A program made the position numbers and the translations under genes. The notes below the pieces were generated by a model that saw only the letters and a list, made by a program, of their open reading frames with translations, was not told where the DNA came from and did not search any database. DNA of 64,000 nucleotides from assembly GCA_963810775.1 (NCBI GenBank), contig CAWEOT010000014.1, positions 124,001 through 188,000 on the forward strand, written 5' to 3'. Below are positions 61,293 to 64,000 of the stretch, piece after piece. Positions within the stretch are counted from its first letter, which is position 1, and each line of letters opens with the position of its first letter. This DNA is from DATBVX01 sp963810775. GTDB lineage: Bacteria > Pseudomonadota > Gammaproteobacteria > Steroidobacterales > Steroidobacteraceae.

Positions 61293-62417
61293 TCAATCGC
61301 GACGCAAGGTGCTCCACAGCGTTTTCACAACTCGCTCGACGTCCTCGTCCCGCATGGCCGGGAACAGCGGCAGGGTGAGCGTTTCGCGGCCGATGCGCAG
61401 TGCGTTCGGCCAGCGCTCCGGCACGTGACCGAGCTGTCGATAGAAAGTGAGCGCCGGAATGCTGGGATAGTGAACGCCGGTGCCGATGCCCTGCTCATGC
61501 AGCGCGCGTTGCAGGCGCGGCCGCGTGTAGCCGAACTGCGCGTAGTCGATCAGCACCGCAAAGATGTGCCAGGAATGATCCTGGTCGCCGCGTTCCGGCA
61601 GGAGCAAGCCGTCCTGCTCCTGAAGCAGTTCGAAGTAGCGCGCAGCGAGTTCACGACGGCGGCGATTGAAGCTCTCGAGCTTCGCGAGTTGCGCGATCCC
61701 GATGCAGGCCGAGACGTCGGAAAAGTTGTACTTGCCACCGGCACGCACCACGTCGAGCTCGCCCTCGGCGTTGCGCTGGATGCCATGAAAGCGCAGCTGC
61801 TCCACCGCCGCGAGCACCGCCGCATCAGCAGTCACGATAGCGCCGCCCTCGATGGTCGTGATGTTCTTGTTGGGGTGGAAGCTGAAGCAGACGATGTCGC
61901 CGAACGAACCGATCCTGCGGCCGCGCCAGGCGGAACCGATGGCGTGCGCTGCGTCCTCGATCACGCGCAGGCCGTGGCGCGAGGCGAGTGCGTGTACGGC
62001 ATCGAGGTCCGCAGACAGACCGGCGAAATGCACTGGCATGATGGCGCGGGTGCGCGGTGTCAGCGCCGCTTCGAGCTGCGCCGTCTCGATATTGCGATTG
62101 CGCAGCCCGACGTCGACAAAAACTGGCACCGCGCCGACGCGCACCACGACGTTGGCGGAAGCTGCGAAACTCATTGCCGGCACGATCACTTCGTCGCCCG
62201 GTCCGATCCCGGCTGCGACGAGTGCCATCTCGAGTGCGCCGGTCGCCGAGGTGCAGGATCGAACCTGCCGGCCGCCGCCGAGATACGCCGCGAGCTCGCC
62301 TTCGAAGCGCGTCACCTGCGGCCCGGTCGTGATCCAGCCGGAGCGCAGGACGTCCGCGACCCCGGCGATGGTTCCCTCGTCGATCGTCGGCCGGGTGAAA
62401 GGCAGGTAGTCTTTCAT
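61293..62417 (-). CDS. DegT/DnrJ/EryC1/StrS family PLP aminotransferase (ArnB-like)
   Basis: 374-residue sugar aminotransferase. It opens KDYLPFTRPTIDEGTIAGVADVLRSGWITTGP; the PLP site has SCTSATGALEMAL and CFSFHPNKNITTIEGGAI with the Schiff-base Lys in HPNKN; the C-terminal part has GIGTGVHYPSIPAL. This is the ArnB/PseC type that aminates a 4-keto sugar nucleotide. The ATG at 62417 overlaps the preceding small transporter (ATGA). With its two upstream neighbours it looks like part of an aminoarabinose-type lipid A or glycan modification set. Confidence 0.9.
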   Translation of the reverse strand: MKDYLPFTRPTIDEGTIAGVADVLRSGWITTGPQVTRFEGELAAYLGGGRQVRSCTSATGALEMALVAAGIGPGDEVIVPAMSFAASANVVVRVGAVPVFVDVGLRNRNIETAQLEAALTPRTRAIMPVHFAGLSADLDAVHALASRHGLRVIEDAAHAIGSAWRGRRIGSFGDIVCFSFHPNKNITTIEGGAIVTADAAVLAAVEQLRFHGIQRNAEGELDVVRAGGKYNFSDVSACIGIAQLAKLESFNRRRRELAARYFELLQEQDGLLLPERGDQDHSWHIFAVLIDYAQFGYTRPRLQRALHEQGIGTGVHYPSIPALTFYRQLGHVPERWPNALRIGRETLTLPLFPAMRDEDVERVVKTLWSTLRRD

Positions 62418-62794
62418 GGCGCAGCCCGGGCGAGAACCACCACGCCGGCAACGATCAGCAGGATGCCGCTCATCTTCGCGACCGTCAGCGCTTCGCCGAA
62501 CAGAATTGCGGCTGCGAATGCGTTGACGACATAGCCGATCGAGAGCATGGGGTACGCAATGCTCACCGGCACGCGCGACAAGGCGCCGAGCCACAGCAAC
62601 ACGCTGATCCCGTAGCACGCGAGCCCCGCCCAAAGCGGCGCGGTGCGCAGCAATCCTTCGGCGGCGCTCCAGGAGACCTGACCCGCGTCGGACAGCAGTT
62701 CGCCGCTCGTGCGCGTCGCCGCTTTGAGCAGCAGCTGTGCGGCTGCATTCAGCAGCACACCGCCGAGCAACAACAGCCAGGTGAGAGCGTTCAT
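62414..62794 (-). CDS. Small EamA/ArnE-like flippase subunit
   Basis: 126-residue membrane protein with four helices (WLLLLGGVLLNAAAQLLLKA, LWAGLACYGISVLLWLGAL, VSIAYPMLSIGYVVNAFAAA, SGILLIVAGVVVLA), the size and fold of one EamA/SMR unit, as in ArnE or ArnF. Such proteins move undecaprenyl-phosphate aminoarabinose across the inner membrane. Only one subunit is seen, so it may act as a homodimer. Overlaps both neighbours by 4 nt. Confidence 0.82.
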   Translation of the reverse strand: MNALTWLLLLGGVLLNAAAQLLLKAATRTSGELLSDAGQVSWSAAEGLLRTAPLWAGLACYGISVLLWLGALSRVPVSIAYPMLSIGYVVNAFAAAILFGEALTVAKMSGILLIVAGVVVLARAAP

Positions 62795-64000
62795 TGCCGG
62801 CTCACGATCAGGCGACGCAGATCACGGGCGCGTACCACCATCGGCACACCATGCTGCTGCAGGAGTGCGTAGGTCTTTGGCTCGACGACTGCAAGCCCCT
62901 GTGGCAGGTCCCGCCATTGCGACTCGAAGATCTCGAGGCTCGGCATTCCCTTGTGTGGCTCGAACTCGAGTCCGAAAGTGAGCTCGCCCTTTTCGTCGAC
63001 GAGCGTCATCGTGCGGCGCAGGTAGAACGGCAAGGACTGATCGTAGGTGCGAACGCTGAACATCGGTACATCCCGGTAGAGGGCAGGCGGCAACTGGGTG
63101 GCGAGCGATTCGCCCGAATAGACCTCCTCCACTGCCCGCGCACCCCACAGGAGCGCCGCGGCGCAAAGATAGCCGGTCGCACCGACGATTGCAGCCAGTC
63201 GCAGGCTGTCGTTCTTGCGTGTGACGAGGAAACCGCCGATCAGCGCTATCCCGGCGTCGGTGAACAATACCGGCCGCAGGTCGAAGAACAGTTCGCCGCG
63301 CGGTGTTGCCGGCACTAGTCGTGGCATCAACACAGCCAGAGTGAGGAAAGTCGCCCCTATGATGAGGAGAAGTACGCCCGTATGGCGCAGGTCGCGACGC
63401 AGCCGCGTTTCCTCCATCGTCGCCATCAATAACGCGACGGAGGGAAACATCGGCAGGATATAAGGCACGAGCTTGGAGTCCGAGGCTGAAAAGAACATGA
63501 AGACGCTCACGCTCCAGATCCACAGAAAGCGTCGCACATCGAAGCCTTCTCCGCTCGTCGACCGGCGCCAGCCGGTGAGCAGCGCACGCACTGTGGGTAT
63601 CGTCCACGGCAGAGAGCCGAGCGCGAGAACTGCGGGAAAGAACCACCACGGCTCGTAGCGATCGGAGACCATCGTGAGATAACGCGCGAAGTGTTCTCGC
63701 ACGATGAAGAAGTCGAAGAACTGTGGCACCTCGCGCTGCATGAGCAGCATCCACGGCAGTGTCAGCAGCAGAAAGAACGTCAGGCCGCTCGCAATCGAGA
63801 GCTGGCGCCAGATCGACCACCGCCGTTGCACGATCGAGTACGCGAGGAGCGTCAGCGCCGGGAGGACCAGCGCCACGAGCCCCTTGGTGAGATAGGCCCC
63901 CGCGGCAGCGGCCCATGCGAGCCACATCCAGTACCTGCGCCTCGAATCGGCGGTGCGTGAGTGGTGGGCGATGCAGAATGCCGCGAGCATCAGCGTCGTG
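62791..64000 (-). CDS. ArnT/PMT-like glycosyltransferase (partial, runs off the window)
   Basis: C-terminal 400 residues or so of a multi-spanning lipid-linked glycosyltransferase of the ArnT/dolichyl-phosphate mannosyltransferase family (GT83). About seven hydrophobic segments are visible and the characteristic FFIVREHFARYLTM loop is present, with EPWWFFPAVLALGSLPWTIP behind it. The true start is past 64000. With the small flippase and the ArnB-like aminotransferase it points to transfer of an amino sugar from undecaprenyl phosphate onto lipid A or another glycan. Confidence 0.85.
   Translation of the reverse strand, partial: TTLMLAAFCIAHHSRTADSRRRYWMWLAWAAAAGAYLTKGLVALVLPALTLLAYSIVQRRWSIWRQLSIASGLTFFLLLTLPWMLLMQREVPQFFDFFIVREHFARYLTMVSDRYEPWWFFPAVLALGSLPWTIPTVRALLTGWRRSTSGEGFDVRRFLWIWSVSVFMFFSASDSKLVPYILPMFPSVALLMATMEETRLRRDLRHTGVLLLIIGATFLTLAVLMPRLVPATPRGELFFDLRPVLFTDAGIALIGGFLVTRKNDSLRLAAIVGATGYLCAAALLWGARAVEEVYSGESLATQLPPALYRDVPMFSVRTYDQSLPFYLRRTMTLVDEKGELTFGLEFEPHKGMPSLEIFESQWRDLPQGLAVVEPKTYALLQQHGVPMVVRARDLRRLIVSRQ

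Noticed and set aside
61197..62534. 445-codon plus-strand open frame
   Set aside because: Antisense shadow of the DegT-type aminotransferase; its composition is Arg/His/Ala-rich with no family match and no ribosome binding site.
1..64000. rRNA, tRNA, CRISPR arrays, prophage and insertion sequences
   Set aside because: Intergenic spaces were read by eye and none held a cloverleaf with CCA-type acceptor, repeat-spacer pattern, integrase or transposase; a dedicated RNA search was not possible here.

Overview
The window is a GC-rich (roughly 63% by eye) chromosomal segment of a Gram-negative bacterium, most probably a gammaproteobacterium of the Nevskia/Steroidobacter/Xanthomonas side of the class. 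The lineage call is inference. It rests on the gene order def-fmt-rsmB-DUF4390-ntrY-ntrX, dprA-smg-topA and priA-argS-SPOR, a TopA without zinc fingers, a three-gene PntAA/PntAB/PntB transhydrogenase, a GlyGly-CTERM-like protease and a TonB-dependent receptor ending in Phe. I saw no rRNA, tRNA, CRISPR array, prophage or insertion sequence.

Layout. 0.15-1.9 kb: thiol-chemistry/cell-wall operon (FrnE-type DsbA, GFA-fold protein, M15 peptidase). 2-8.2 kb: HD-domain protein, a decayed 3' piece of exonuclease III, SH3-domain membrane protein, oligopeptidase A, glutathione reductase, shikimate dehydrogenase. 8.2-10.9 kb: ECF-type sigma/anti-sigma pair, tag, rlmJ. 11-16.6 kb (minus): topA, smg, dprA and a LysM lipoprotein, with a strong hairpin terminator just before topA. 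16.6-24.8 kb (plus): def, fmt, rsmB, DUF4390, NtrY-like kinase, a degenerate NtrX-like regulator, MOSC protein. 24.8-30.4 kb: Ste24-like M48 protease, then a three-gene bufferin-type RiPP cluster (Cys-rich precursor, MNIO/DUF692 enzyme, DUF2063 partner) and a subtilisin-like protease. 30.5-35.1 kb (minus): SPOR protein, argS, priA. 35.5-37.2 kb: tightly overlapping operon of a sigma-like factor, a DUF3619-like membrane protein, a small exported protein and a DUF3106 repeat protein. 37.3-44.3 kb (minus): lipoprotein, LysM protein, DUF559 protein, GMC dehydrogenase with a Tat-exported small subunit, lipoprotein RidA, pntAA-AB-B. 44.4-51 kb: HNH nuclease, fructosamine-kinase-like protein, phospholipase D family protein, CsbD, a DSSG-repeat DUF4097-like protein, acetyl-CoA synthetase with a histone-H1-like tail. 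51.2-55 kb: TonB receptor and a Tat-exported sarcosine-oxidase-like enzyme. 55.2-61.2 kb: acetyl-CoA hydrolase/transferase, YceI, cytochrome b561, a second YceI lipoprotein and a surface-antigen outer-membrane protein. Four of these five are broken by single-base indels. 61.3-64 kb (minus): aminotransferase, small flippase-like protein and an ArnT-like glycosyltransferase that runs off the window.

The two most interesting points are the compact bufferin-type cluster at 26.36-28.26 kb, with an ECF-like promoter candidate and a neighbouring protease, and an NtrX-like regulator that has kept its receiver and Fis-type DNA-binding ends but lost the AAA+ motifs needed for sigma-54 activation. The run of seven single-base frameshifts in 57.04-60.73 kb is more likely a poor stretch of sequence than real gene loss, and anyone using those genes should know it.
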